Positions 1 through 12,178 of a DNA stretch of 64,000 bases are shown here, piece by piece. How positions within the stretch are numbered: position 1 is the stretch's first letter; every line of letters starts with the position of its first letter. The translations under genes were made by a program, and so were the position numbers. The DNA comes from Stenotrophomonas sp. BIGb0135 (GTDB lineage: Bacteria > Pseudomonadota > Gammaproteobacteria > Xanthomonadales > Xanthomonadaceae): the NCBI RefSeq assembly GCF_024810105.1, contig NZ_JANUDX010000011.1, forward strand, positions 62,001-126,000, read 5' to 3'. Below the pieces are notes generated by a model. That model made no database searches. It was not told where the DNA came from and saw only the letters and a list, made by a program, of their open reading frames with translations.

Positions 1-1
1 G

Positions 2-31
2 CTCGAACGACTCCGCGTACAGAAGGGCTGA
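2..31 (+). CDS. C-terminal tail of an upstream gene (partial, tentative)
   Basis: An open frame enters from the left edge and closes with TGA at 29-31, encoding LERLRVQKG as the last residues. This is only a plausible gene end placed 35 bases before the next start. Too little is visible to name a family. Confidence 0.25.
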   Translation, partial: LERLRVQKG

Positions 32-66
32 GTCCCCCGCCTGCGCAAGAGGATTACCCCACCGTA

Positions 67-375
67 ATGAACCCCACCAAGGTCGACCGCAACCATCTGT
101 TGCGTCTGACCGACCTGCCGAATGTCGGGCCGGCCTGTGAGAAAGATCTGCGTCTGATCGGCATCCGCGTCCCCGCGCACCTGCGCGGTCGCGATGCCTA
201 TGACATGTATGCGCAGCTGTGCCTGCGCACCGGCGTGATGCACGATCCCTGCGTGATCGACGTGTTCCTGTCGATCCTGCGCTTCATGCAGGGCGAAGCG
301 CCGCGCCCCTGGTGGGATTTCAGCAAGGAACGCAAGGCCACGCTGGCCAAGGACGCACCGCTCACCTTGTGGTGA
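67..375 (+). CDS. Helix-hairpin-helix (Cdd1-like) protein
   Basis: A 102-residue protein matching the small helix-hairpin-helix family known as pathogenicity locus or Cdd1 proteins. The segment LTDLPNVGPACEKDLRLIGI at about residues 14-33 is the non-specific DNA-binding hairpin (LPNVG...DLRLIGI). It is followed by a conserved part that includes DPCVIDVFLSILRFM and PWWDFSKERK. No signal peptide or membrane segment is visible, so it should be cytoplasmic. A GAGGA lies about 12 bases before the ATG. It is followed after 41 bases by a suppressor-of-fused gene on the same strand. The family's exact role is unclear; DNA binding is inferred from the motif. Confidence 0.8.
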   Translation: MNPTKVDRNHLLRLTDLPNVGPACEKDLRLIGIRVPAHLRGRDAYDMYAQLCLRTGVMHDPCVIDVFLSILRFMQGEAPRPWWDFSKERKATLAKDAPLTLW

Positions 376-416
376 TGCGTCCCTGGCAGGCGCTGGCCAC
401 CAACAAGGAGCCGTGC

Positions 417-1145
417 ATGAGCACTCCCTACGATGACGTAAGCCCGGGCGGTAGTCCGATGCTGATGCACACCCGACCCAGCGACTTCGCGCCGGCTGCC
501 GGTGATGCATGCATCGAACAGATCAGCGCGCATATCGAGCAGCATCTCGGCCCGATCGCCCACGTATTCCATGAAATCGTGTCCGACACCGTGCACATCG
601 ACGTGCATGTGGTGCCGGCCACGGAGGATTTCCCGCACCTGCGGCTGGTGACGTCGGGCATGAGCGATCTGCCGATGACCCTGTCGGCTGGCGCGGAAGG
701 TTCACCGCAGTACATGGAGTTGATGGTGACGCTGCCGGCCGACTGGCCGTTGCAGCAGGCCGACTTCGAGGACGAGCGCCACTACTGGCCGATCCGCCTG
801 CTCAAGGTGCTGGCGCGCCTGCCGCACAAGTTCGATACCTGGCTGGGCTTCGGCCACACCGTGCCCAACGGCCACCCGGCCGAACCCTATGCGCCGGGCG
901 TGGGCTTCGACGGCGCGATCGTGCTGCCGCCGGTCACCGCCCCCGAGGCGTTCGGCCATCTGGTCATCAACGATGAAAAAACCATCGTGTTCATGTCCAT
1001 CGTGCCGCTGTATCCGGAAGAATTGGCCCTGAAACTGAAGAAGGGCAGCGACGCCCTGCTGGACCGCTTCGACGCCAAGGGCATCAGCGACATCATCGAA
1101 CCTGGCCGGGTGAACGCCGCCAGGAAGCGCTTCGGGCTGTTCTGA
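417..1145 (+). CDS. Suppressor of fused (SUFU-domain) protein
   Basis: A 242-residue protein of the bacterial suppressor-of-fused family. The core includes YMELMVTLPADW and the stretch HYWPIRLLKVLARLPHKF, followed by TWLGFGHTVPNG, all typical of SUFU domains. Bacterial members are often accessory or immunity-like proteins and their biochemical function is not settled. The frame opens upstream at 219, but the ATG at 417 was chosen because AAGGAG lies at 406-411 with ideal spacing and the upstream extension overlaps the preceding gene in another frame. No signal peptide or membrane segment is seen. It is probably co-transcribed with the helix-hairpin-helix gene. Confidence 0.85.
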   Translation: MSTPYDDVSPGGSPMLMHTRPSDFAPAAGDACIEQISAHIEQHLGPIAHVFHEIVSDTVHIDVHVVPATEDFPHLRLVTSGMSDLPMTLSAGAEGSPQYMELMVTLPADWPLQQADFEDERHYWPIRLLKVLARLPHKFDTWLGFGHTVPNGHPAEPYAPGVGFDGAIVLPPVTAPEAFGHLVINDEKTIVFMSIVPLYPEELALKLKKGSDALLDRFDAKGISDIIEPGRVNAARKRFGLF

Positions 1146-1195
1146 GCCCGGCGCATCGGCGATATCCTGTCCACAGGAATTTCCAGGACCCTGCC

Positions 1196-2161
1196 ATGAC
1201 CCTTCTTGTCACCGGCGCTGCCGGCTTCATCGGCGCCAACACCGTCCGTGCCCTGCTCGACGCGGGTGAAACGGTGGTCGGGCTGGACAACTACAACGAC
1301 TATTACGACCCGCAGATCAAGCGCGACCGCGTCGCCGCGCTGTGCCCGGACGCGGACATCCGCGTGCTCGACCTGACCGACCGCGACGGCCTGGCCGCGC
1401 TGTTCGACGAGGTAAAGCCGACCCGGGTGATCCACCTGGCCGCGCAGGCCGGGGTGCGCTACTCGCTGGAAAACCCGCACGCCTACGTGGACAGCAACCT
1501 GGTCGGGTTCGTCAACATGCTCGAACTGTGCCGGCATCGCGGCGTGGCCCACCTGGTCTATGCCTCCAGCAGCTCGGTGTATGGCGACTCGGCCACCCCG
1601 CCGTTCTCCGAAGACCAGCGCATCGACAAGCCGCGCTCGCTGTATGCCGCCACCAAGGCCGCCAACGAGCTGATGGCGTATACCTACGCGCAGTTGTATG
1701 GCCTGCATGCCACCGGCCTGCGCTTTTTCACCGTGTACGGTCCCTGGGGCCGCCCGGACATGGCCCCGCTGCTGTTTTCGCGCGCGGTGCTGGCCGGCCG
1801 CCCGATCGACGTGTTCAACGACGGCAACATGCAGCGCGACTTCACACATGTTTCCGACATCGTGGCCGGTATCCTCGGCGCGCTGGCGCATCCGTCCGGC
1901 GAGGACGTGCCGCACCGCGTATTCAACCTCGGCAACCACACCCCGATCGAGCTGGAGCATTTCATCGGGGTCATCGAAGCCGCCGCCGGACGCCCGGCAC
2001 GCAAGGTCTACAAGCCGATGCAGCCCGGCGACATGGTCCGCACCATGGCCGATACCACGCGCGCCCATGACGCCTTCGGCTACGATCCGGCCACGCCGAT
2101 CGAGCGCGGCCTGCCGCCGGTGGTGGCCTGGTGCCGGGACTATTTCGGCGATCACGCCTGA
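1196..2161 (+). CDS. NAD-dependent epimerase, UDP-glucuronate 4-epimerase type
   Basis: A 321-residue extended short-chain dehydrogenase/reductase. The N-terminal TGAAGFIG (6-13) is the NAD-binding glycine motif. The catalytic pair is Y150 and K154 in SLYAATKAANE, with the serine stretch ASSSSVYG just before it. The segments DNYNDYYDPQIKRDR and RPDMAPLLFSRAVLAG resemble UDP-glucuronate 4-epimerases, so interconversion of UDP-glucuronate and UDP-galacturonate is the best guess; substrate cannot be fixed from sequence. AGGA precedes the ATG by about 7 bases. It sits upstream of a glycosyltransferase and a lipid-A-synthase-like membrane protein, suggesting supply of a sugar for lipid or lipopolysaccharide decoration. 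Confidence 0.85.
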   Translation: MTLLVTGAAGFIGANTVRALLDAGETVVGLDNYNDYYDPQIKRDRVAALCPDADIRVLDLTDRDGLAALFDEVKPTRVIHLAAQAGVRYSLENPHAYVDSNLVGFVNMLELCRHRGVAHLVYASSSSVYGDSATPPFSEDQRIDKPRSLYAATKAANELMAYTYAQLYGLHATGLRFFTVYGPWGRPDMAPLLFSRAVLAGRPIDVFNDGNMQRDFTHVSDIVAGILGALAHPSGEDVPHRVFNLGNHTPIELEHFIGVIEAAAGRPARKVYKPMQPGDMVRTMADTTRAHDAFGYDPATPIERGLPPVVAWCRDYFGDHA

Positions 2162-2248
2162 CACACGGCTCCGCATTCATCTTTGGATAACCCCGGGTGC
2201 GGACAATGCGCGCTCGTTTTCGATACTGGCCATTCGCAGAGCCCGACC

Positions 2249-2971
2249 ATGAGCCACCCCCTGTTGTCGGTCGTCGTCCCGGTCTTCAATGAACGCGACA
2301 ACGTCAAACCCCTGATCGACGAGATCACCGCGGCCCTGCGTGGCCAGCTCGCCTTCGAGATCGTCTACATCGACGACCACTCCCGCGACGACACCCTGGC
2401 CGTGCTGCAGGGGCTCAAGGCCGCCAACCCGGAGCTGCGGGTGCTGCACCACGTCAGCCAGAGCGGGCAGAGCACCGCCGTGCGTACCGGGGTCCGGCAC
2501 GCCCGCGCGCCCTGGATCGCCACCCTCGACGGGGACGGGCAGAACGATCCGGCCGACATCCCCAAGCTGCTGGCGGCGCGCGCGGCCGCCGCGCCGGAGG
2601 TCAAGCTGTTCGCCGGCTGGCGGGTCAACCGCCAGGACTCGGGCAGCAAGCGCTGGGCCAGCAAGTGGGCCAACGCCATCCGCGCGCGCATGCTGCGCGA
2701 TGACACCCCCGACACCGGCTGCGGCATCAAGCTGTTCGAGCGGGAGGCCTTCCTGGACCTGCCGTACTTCGACCACATGCACCGCTACCTGCCGGCGTTG
2801 ATGCAGCGCGCCGGCTGGAAGACGGTCAGCGTGCCGGTCAACCACCGCCACCGCACCGCCGGGGTATCCAAGTACAACAACCTGGGCCGTGCCCTGGTCG
2901 GCATCCGCGACCTGCGCGGGGTGGCCTGGCTGATCACGCGCAGCAAGCGCACCGCCGTGGAAGAACGCTGA
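2249..2971 (+). CDS. Family 2 glycosyltransferase (polyprenyl-phosphate sugar transferase type)
   Basis: A 240-residue GT-A fold family 2 glycosyltransferase. LSVVVPVFNERDN starts the domain, with YIDDHSRDD and the DxD-type TLDGDGQND as the nucleotide-sugar and metal site. The fold resembles dolichyl- or undecaprenyl-phosphate sugar transferases, but the C-terminal membrane helices of many such enzymes are absent. The frame opens at 2183; the ATG at 2249 was chosen because the family homology begins right after it. The stop codon shares one base with the ATG of the next gene, a small lipid-A-synthase N-terminal-domain membrane protein that may be its membrane partner (inference). Confidence 0.85.
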   Translation: MSHPLLSVVVPVFNERDNVKPLIDEITAALRGQLAFEIVYIDDHSRDDTLAVLQGLKAANPELRVLHHVSQSGQSTAVRTGVRHARAPWIATLDGDGQNDPADIPKLLAARAAAAPEVKLFAGWRVNRQDSGSKRWASKWANAIRARMLRDDTPDTGCGIKLFEREAFLDLPYFDHMHRYLPALMQRAGWKTVSVPVNHRHRTAGVSKYNNLGRALVGIRDLRGVAWLITRSKRTAVEER

Positions 2972-3312
2972 TGGAGCTGCACTGGCTCGACCAACCGTTG
3001 ACCTGGCTGTACTGGACCGGCCTGCACGTGACGGGCTGGAAGCTGATCGGCTATACCGGCGCGCTGATGTTCGGCGGCCGCTGGCTGGTGCAGTTCGTCG
3101 CCTCCAAGCGCGCCGGCAAGCCGGTGATCCCGCGCCTGTTCTGGTACATGAGCGTGGTCGGCAGCCTGATGACGCTGAGCTACTTCCTGTTCTCGGCCAA
3201 GCAGGACTCGGTCGGCGTGCTGCAGAACCTGTTCCCGGCGTTCACCGCGCTGTACAGCCTGAAGCTGGACATCCAGCACCGTGGGTGGAAGCGGGACAAG
3301 GCGTCGCATTAG
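2971..3312 (+). CDS. Lipid-A-disaccharide synthase N-terminal domain (LABN) membrane protein
   Basis: A 113-residue membrane protein consisting only of the LABN domain, without the LpxB catalytic domain. Three hydrophobic segments are visible: around residues 10-35 (LTWLYWTGLHVTGWKLIGYT), 50-75 after RPRLFW-type turn residues, and 80-95. Stand-alone LABN proteins commonly sit beside family 2 glycosyltransferases, as here, where the start overlaps the glycosyltransferase stop by one base. A role in membrane anchoring or flipping of a lipid-linked sugar is inferred from this pairing and is not shown by the sequence. Confidence 0.85.
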   Translation: MELHWLDQPLTWLYWTGLHVTGWKLIGYTGALMFGGRWLVQFVASKRAGKPVIPRLFWYMSVVGSLMTLSYFLFSAKQDSVGVLQNLFPAFTALYSLKLDIQHRGWKRDKASH

Positions 3313-3320
3313 GCAGGGGC

Positions 3321-3343
3321 ATCCACGCATGGCGTGGATCTAC
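3321..3343 (-). repeat. Single SMAG-type REP palindrome
   Basis: Read on the minus strand this is GTAGATCCACGCC, then a short loop, then the complementary GCGTGGA arm: the GTAG head plus imperfect hairpin typical of Stenotrophomonas SMAG units. It lies 9 bases after the LABN gene stop and may stabilise or end its transcript. A second, unrelated 9-bp hairpin (CCTGCCCGC/GCGGGCAGG) follows at 3389-3409. Confidence 0.7.
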
Positions 3344-3482
3344 GCGCGCCTGCGGCGCTTGGGTCCCGGCCGTTGGCCGGTCGCCGATCCTGCCCGCGTG
3401 GCGGGCAGGACCTTTGATCCATGCACAGGGCCTGCATCGGGTGCCATGATCGGGGTTTGCCGTCCCACGGGAACCCCTGATC

Positions 3483-5258
3483 GTGAAATCACCGCTCGTT
3501 GCTGCGTTGCTGCTCGCCCTGGCCCTTCCTGCCGGCGCTGCCTTGGCCGCCGCGCCGGATGCCGCCCCGGCCAGCCTGGCCGCCGAAAGCCCCGCCGATG
3601 CGCAGTTCCGCGCGATCTACGAGAAGGAGTGGACGTGGCGCCAGGACGGCGGTGGTGCGGCCAGCGAGGACGACGACGGCCCGGCCAATGCGACCCGCAT
3701 GCCCGACGTGGGCCCGGCTGCCCAGCAGGCGCGGCTGAAGGTCTGGGACGACGTGCTGGTCCAGCTCGACAAGGTCGACCGCGCGGCGCTGTCGCCGGAC
3801 AACCAGGTCAACTACGCCATCTACCGCGACCAGGTGTTCAACCTGGCCGCCGAGGTGCGCCTGGGCGGCTATGAAATGCCGTTCAACGCGGACTCCTCGT
3901 TCTGGTCGAACCTGTCCTTCATGGCCCGCCGCGAGATGAAGACCGCGCAGGACTATCGCAACTACATCGCCCGCCTCAACGATGTGCCGCGCTACTTCGA
4001 CCAGCAGACCGGGAACATGCGTGCCGGGCTCAAGCGCGGTTTCAGCGTGCCGCGCGCGGTGCTGGACGGCCGCGAGGTCTCCATCGCCACCGTGTCCGAG
4101 CTGAAGGACCCGACCGCCTCCCCGCTGTATGCACCGTTCAAGACGCTGCCGTCCAGCATCCCCGCCGCCGACCAGGCGCAGCTGCAGGCGCAGGCGCGGC
4201 AGGCCATCAGCGGCAGCGTGGTGCCGGCCTTCGCCAAACTGCGCACCTTCTTCGTGGGCGAGTACGTGCCGCAGGCGCGCACCACGCTGGCCGCCGAGGC
4301 GATGCCTGGTGGCGAGGCGTACTACAAGCAGCAGATCCATCAATACACCACGCTGGACCTCACCCCGCAGCAGATCCACGAGATCGGCCTGAAGGAAGTG
4401 GCGCGCATCCAGAAGGAAATGGACGCGGTCATCAAGCAGGTCGAGTTCAAGGGCAGCTTCGCGCAGTTCCTCACCTTCCTGCGCACCGACCCGCAGTTCT
4501 ACGCCAAGACCCCGGACGAGCTGCTGTATCGCGCCGCGTGGATCTCCAAGCGGGTGGACGGGGTGATCGGCAAGTACATGACCCTGCCGCGCGCGCGCTT
4601 CACCATCGTGCCGGTGCCGCCGGACATCGCCCCGTTCTGGACCGCCGGCCGTGGCGGCATGGGCACCTACTGGCTCAACACCTACAACCTGCCGGCGCGC
4701 CCGCTGTACAACCTGCCGGCGCTGACCCTGCACGAGTCCGACCCGGGCCATGCGCTGCAGGGTGCCCTGGCCGCCGAGCAGGGCCAGCTGCCGGAGTTCC
4801 GCCGCAATGCCTACATCTCCGCCTACGGCGAGGGCTGGGGCCTGTACTGCGAGAAGCTCGGCGTGGAGATGGGCATCTACGAAACCCCGTACGAGGATTT
4901 CGGCCGCCTCACCTACGAGATGTGGCGCGCCGCGCGCCTGGTCATCGACACCGGCGTGCACCACAAGGGCTGGACCCGCGAACAGGCCATCGCCTACCTG
5001 CGCGACCACACCGCGTTGAGCGAGCATGAAGTGACCACCGAGGTGGACCGCTACATCTCCTGGCCGGGCCAGGCGTTGAGCTACAAGCTGGGTGAGATCG
5101 CGATCGTGCGCCTGCGCGCGCAGGCGGAAAAGGCGCTGGGCGACCGCTTCGACGTGAAGGGCTTCCACGACGCCGTGCTCAAGCAGGGCTCGGTGCCGCT
5201 GCCGGTGCTGGAGCAGCAGATCCAGGCCTACATCGCCCAGCGCAAGGCCGCGGGCTGA
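3483..5258 (+). CDS. DUF885 family secreted putative metallopeptidase-like protein
   Basis: A 591-residue protein beginning at GTG with a clear signal peptide (LLLALALPAGAALAAAP, cleavage near residue 23). The body matches DUF885, a widespread family with metallopeptidase-like features. The zinc-site-like motif H417-E418-S-D-P-G-H423 is intact, and NAYISAYGEGWGLYCEKLG about 25 residues later provides a further conserved Glu. The length is normal for the family. It should be periplasmic or lipid-associated. Substrate is unknown. No obvious operon partner: the flanking genes are separated by 170 and 100 bases. Confidence 0.85.
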   Translation: MKSPLVAALLLALALPAGAALAAAPDAAPASLAAESPADAQFRAIYEKEWTWRQDGGGAASEDDDGPANATRMPDVGPAAQQARLKVWDDVLVQLDKVDRAALSPDNQVNYAIYRDQVFNLAAEVRLGGYEMPFNADSSFWSNLSFMARREMKTAQDYRNYIARLNDVPRYFDQQTGNMRAGLKRGFSVPRAVLDGREVSIATVSELKDPTASPLYAPFKTLPSSIPAADQAQLQAQARQAISGSVVPAFAKLRTFFVGEYVPQARTTLAAEAMPGGEAYYKQQIHQYTTLDLTPQQIHEIGLKEVARIQKEMDAVIKQVEFKGSFAQFLTFLRTDPQFYAKTPDELLYRAAWISKRVDGVIGKYMTLPRARFTIVPVPPDIAPFWTAGRGGMGTYWLNTYNLPARPLYNLPALTLHESDPGHALQGALAAEQGQLPEFRRNAYISAYGEGWGLYCEKLGVEMGIYETPYEDFGRLTYEMWRAARLVIDTGVHHKGWTREQAIAYLRDHTALSEHEVTTEVDRYISWPGQALSYKLGEIAIVRLRAQAEKALGDRFDVKGFHDAVLKQGSVPLPVLEQQIQAYIAQRKAAG

Positions 5259-5322
5259 TCCATGCGGGATCGGTCGCCGCATGGCCGATCCCGCCTTCGT
5301 GAACCGCGGCCCGCGCCTGCGA

Positions 5323-5358
5323 TTGTGTAACGGGCGAGCCGCCGGCTACCCTGCCGGC
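5323..5358 (+). promoter_or_regulatory. Predicted promoter of the czc operon, likely leaderless
   Basis: TTGTGT at 5323-5328 and TACCCT at 5347-5352 are separated by 18 bases, a reasonable -35/-10 pair. The ATG of the first czc gene lies 7 bases after the -10, so transcription would start at or next to the start codon. No MerR-type operator was recognised. Confidence 0.45.
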
Positions 5359-5730
5359 ATGCTCCGCCATGCCCGCCCGCGTCCGTCCCTGCTGCTGCGC
5401 CTGCTGATGCTGGTCGCGGTCGGCCTGGGCGTATTCGGCACGGCCACCGCGTCGGCGCTGGCCGACATCCACATCAGCCTGCATGCCGATGCCGCGCATG
5501 GGGCCGATGACGTCGCCGGCGAAGCGCCCGACGCCGACCTCGATGCTGGCGACCTGCTGCACACCCTGGTGCATTGCGGCCATTGCCATGGCCACGGCGG
5601 CGTGCTGCCGATGGCGTCGTTGCCCTGGGTACTGCCGGCAGCCCCCGCGCATGCCGTGCCGACCAGCCTGGCCGCGCAACTGCGTACCCAGCCGCCCGAG
5701 AGCCTGCTGCGCCCCCCGATAGCGTCCTGA
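5359..5730 (+). CDS. Small His/Cys-rich exported protein of the czc operon
   Basis: A 123-residue protein with a hydrophobic N-terminus (LLLRLLMLVAVGLGVFG, residues 11-27) that is a signal peptide or anchor. It carries a compact metal-ligand cluster, HTLVHCGHCHGHGG at residues 68-81, with further histidines at 38, 42 and 47. The position directly upstream of CzcC/CzcB/CzcA genes and this ligand cluster suggest a periplasmic metal-binding helper or sensor, an inference. No named family is recognised with certainty. The frame extends further upstream, but the ATG at 5359 follows a promoter-like -10 box and begins the signal sequence. Confidence 0.7.
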   Translation: MLRHARPRPSLLLRLLMLVAVGLGVFGTATASALADIHISLHADAAHGADDVAGEAPDADLDAGDLLHTLVHCGHCHGHGGVLPMASLPWVLPAAPAHAVPTSLAAQLRTQPPESLLRPPIAS

Positions 5731-5786
5731 TGCCACGCGGCCGCGCGCCGCCGTTGTCCATCTGAACCGTTATCTGGAGATTCCCC

Positions 5787-7075
5787 ATGTGGATGCGCCT
5801 GGCAGCCTTGGCTGTCGTCGCGTTCGTGCCGTGCGTGCATGCGCAGGGTACGAAGACGCCTGACCCGTTGACCCTCGACGACGCCATCGCGCGCGTCGCC
5901 CAATACCACCCCGGCCTGCGCCTGGCCGATGCGCAGCGCCCGATCTGGGACGCCCGCCGCGATGCGGCAGCGCTGACGCCGCCGCTCACCGTCGGCGTGG
6001 AGCTTGAAAACGCGCTCGGCACCGGCGATGCCAGCGGCTTCCGCAGCGCCGAGCTGACCGTCACCCTGGCCGGCGTGCTGGAACGCGGCGGCAAGCTGGA
6101 CGCGCGCCGTGCGGTGGCCCAGGCCAACATCGACAGCCTGGCCCCGCAGCGCGAAACCGCCCGCCTGGATCTGCTGGCCGAGGTCGCCCGCCGCTATCTC
6201 GCCATCACCGAGGCGCGCCAGCGACTGGGCATCGCCAGCACCGACATCGAGCAGCGCAGGCGCGCGGTCGCCGCCGCGCGGCTGCGCCTGCAGGCCGGCG
6301 CCTCGCCCGAATCGGTGCTGCTGACCGCGCAGGCGATGCTGGCCCAGGCCGAACTGGACCGCGATCGCGCGCGCCAGGCCGACCAGTCCGCGCGCGCCGC
6401 GTTGTCCGCGCTCTGGCGGCAGCGTGATCCGGGCTTCGACGTGGTCACCGGTGACCCCCTGCAACTGCCCGCGCTGCAGGACTTTGCGGTATTGGCCGAG
6501 GAACTGCAGCGCACCCCGGAACTGGCCCTGCTCGCCGGTGAGCGCCGTATCCGCGAGGCGCAGGTGCAACTGGCGCGCACCGCCGCGCGACTGGATCTCA
6601 GTTGGCAGGTCGGCGTCCGCAACACCCGCGACAGCCGCGACACCGCCTTCGTGGCCGGTTTCAGCCTGCCGCTCGGCAGCGTCGCCCGCGCCGCCCCGGA
6701 GATCCGTGCCGCCGAGGCCGAGCTGGCGCTCAACAGCGTCGAACGCGACGCGCGCGCGCTGCAGCTGTACGCCACGCTGGCCGAGGCGCACGGGCGCTAC
6801 CTGACCGCGCAGCTGGAAGTCACGCGCATGGCGCGCGATGTGCTGCCGCAGCTCAAGCGCGCCGAGAACGCCGCCGAGAAGGCCTGGCGTGCCGGCGCCA
6901 TCAGCTACATGGAATGGGCGCAGCTGCAGGCCATGCGCATCGACGCGCGCCAACGCCAGCTCGATGCCGCCATCGCCGCACAGACCGCGCTGATCGAAAT
7001 CCAGCGCCTGACCGGCCAAAGCATGGTCGCCGCCAGCGCCCCCCCCACGCCCCACGTGTCCACGGAGGACCGCCG

Positions 7076-7079
<4 letters not shown>
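5787..7079 (+). CDS. czcC: CzcC-type outer membrane channel (TolC family)
   Basis: A 430-residue TolC-family protein with signal peptide (AALAVVAFVPCVHA, cleavage after about residue 19). It has the two-fold helical repeat typical of outer membrane efflux proteins: long Ala/Arg/Glu-rich helices around 60-200 and again 250-420. It should form the trimeric outer membrane exit duct of a tripartite heavy-metal efflux pump. The ATG has TGGAG about 9 bases upstream, and its last codons overlap the start of the adaptor gene by an ATGA. The identity as CzcC rests on family plus the CzcB and CzcA neighbours; Cus-type or other metals cannot be excluded. Confidence 0.85.
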
Positions 7080-11274
<4,195 letters not shown>

Positions 11275-11303
11275 CGCCTGGCCACTGGTCGAATGAACCG
11301 TGA

Positions 11304-11335
11304 CGCAGCAGGCACGCAACAACGTGCCTGCTGCG
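11304..11335. terminator. 13-bp hairpin after czcA, no U-tract
   Basis: A perfect inverted repeat, CGCAGCAGGCACG with its complement, separated by six bases. It lies 30 bases beyond the czcA stop. There is no run of T on either side, so it is either a Rho-independent terminator without a U-tract or an mRNA-stabilising stem. Confidence 0.4.
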
Positions 11336-11455
11336 CGGTAGATCTGTATTGCCGTCAGCGTGCTGTTCGACGTGTGGCATGCGTCGCGTTAATGGCTCGA
11401 CCATCGCCGCTAACATCAACCGCTCAGCCAGCAGGCCGGCGCAAGGAGAGCGGCA

Positions 11456-11950
11456 GTGTCGTATCGGCAATTCCAGATCGGCACACAGATCTATGACCTG
11501 ACGCATCTGGATCCTTTCACTGTCTCGGTGATGGTGTACGGAACGCGGGTCGAGGTGGATGTGATGTTCAGCTTCCACCTTTTCACCGACCAGAAGGGCA
11601 AGGGCCCTCGATTCGAGCATCACATTGAAGAGCGCTACTTCTGCGTGGATCGCTATCGGTTGAGTCACGACGTCGCACGCTACATGCGCGGTCCGTTTTT
11701 CGAAGCGTCAGTTCGCCGGCACGTGCACCAGGTTCGCGGGCAGGCGCGCGAACAGTACTTTTGCACCGATATGGGCCATGGCGACATCATCTGGACCCGG
11801 ATCACGCGGCGCGCCGAGCAGAACCGGGCGCACGTTTGGGTGGCCAGCGCCTACAACCGCGATTGGCAGGGCCAAGTACTCCCGCATGGGCATGGTTTGT
11901 TTCGTGTGGTCAAAGTCCTTGCCGCCAAGCTGGGCATCCATCGCCCCTGA
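11456..11950 (+). CDS. Orphan protein of unknown function
   Basis: A 164-residue protein starting at GTG, with AAGGAG at 11443-11448 giving good spacing. No family is recognised. It has no signal peptide or membrane helix and is rich in aromatic and basic residues (RYFCVDRYRLSHDVARYM, HGDIIWTRITRR). Three cysteines are not arranged as a metal site. Base composition is visibly less GC-rich than in the flanking czcA and glycosyltransferase genes, and it is a single-gene unit with its own terminator immediately downstream, both hinting at later acquisition. Good ribosome site plus terminator support it as real. Confidence 0.65.
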   Translation: MSYRQFQIGTQIYDLTHLDPFTVSVMVYGTRVEVDVMFSFHLFTDQKGKGPRFEHHIEERYFCVDRYRLSHDVARYMRGPFFEASVRRHVHQVRGQAREQYFCTDMGHGDIIWTRITRRAEQNRAHVWVASAYNRDWQGQVLPHGHGLFRVVKVLAAKLGIHRP

Positions 11951-11958
11951 ACGAAAAA

Positions 11959-11988
11959 AGCGCCCCATCGCTGGGGCGCTTTCAAATT
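11959..11988 (+). terminator. Rho-independent terminator of the orphan gene
   Basis: AGCGCCCC (11959-11966) pairs with GGGGCGCT (11973-11980), extended by an A-T pair. A-rich bases precede and a T-containing tail follows. It begins 9 bases after the stop. The A run on the left means it could also act for transcripts coming from the other strand. Confidence 0.8.
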
Positions 11989-12178
11989 TCGTTCTCGGTG
12001 ATTCTCTATCGCGTCGGCTTTCGCTTATCCCGCCAAAGGCTGAGGAAAGTACAGGGCATGCCCGACTCCGCGGCACTACCTTCCTGTTGCCAGGTCCCGA
12101 TCAGCAGTGCTTGGCGAGCATGATCGCATGCGGTTGGAGCCATGTAAAACCGGATGGGGCGCCCCGTTAATGTTCATT

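Noticed and set aside
887..2176. Long minus-strand open frame (429 residues) over the SUFU and epimerase genes
   Set aside because: His/Arg/Val-rich composition typical of antisense GC-rich shadow frames, and the plus strand has two well-recognised genes.
12045..12075. RNase P RNA-like GAGGAAAGT segment followed by CAGGGCATGCC
   Set aside because: Only about 10 bases resemble the conserved 5' region of RNase P RNA; the other parts are missing and the next 100 bases lead into the glycosyltransferase gene.
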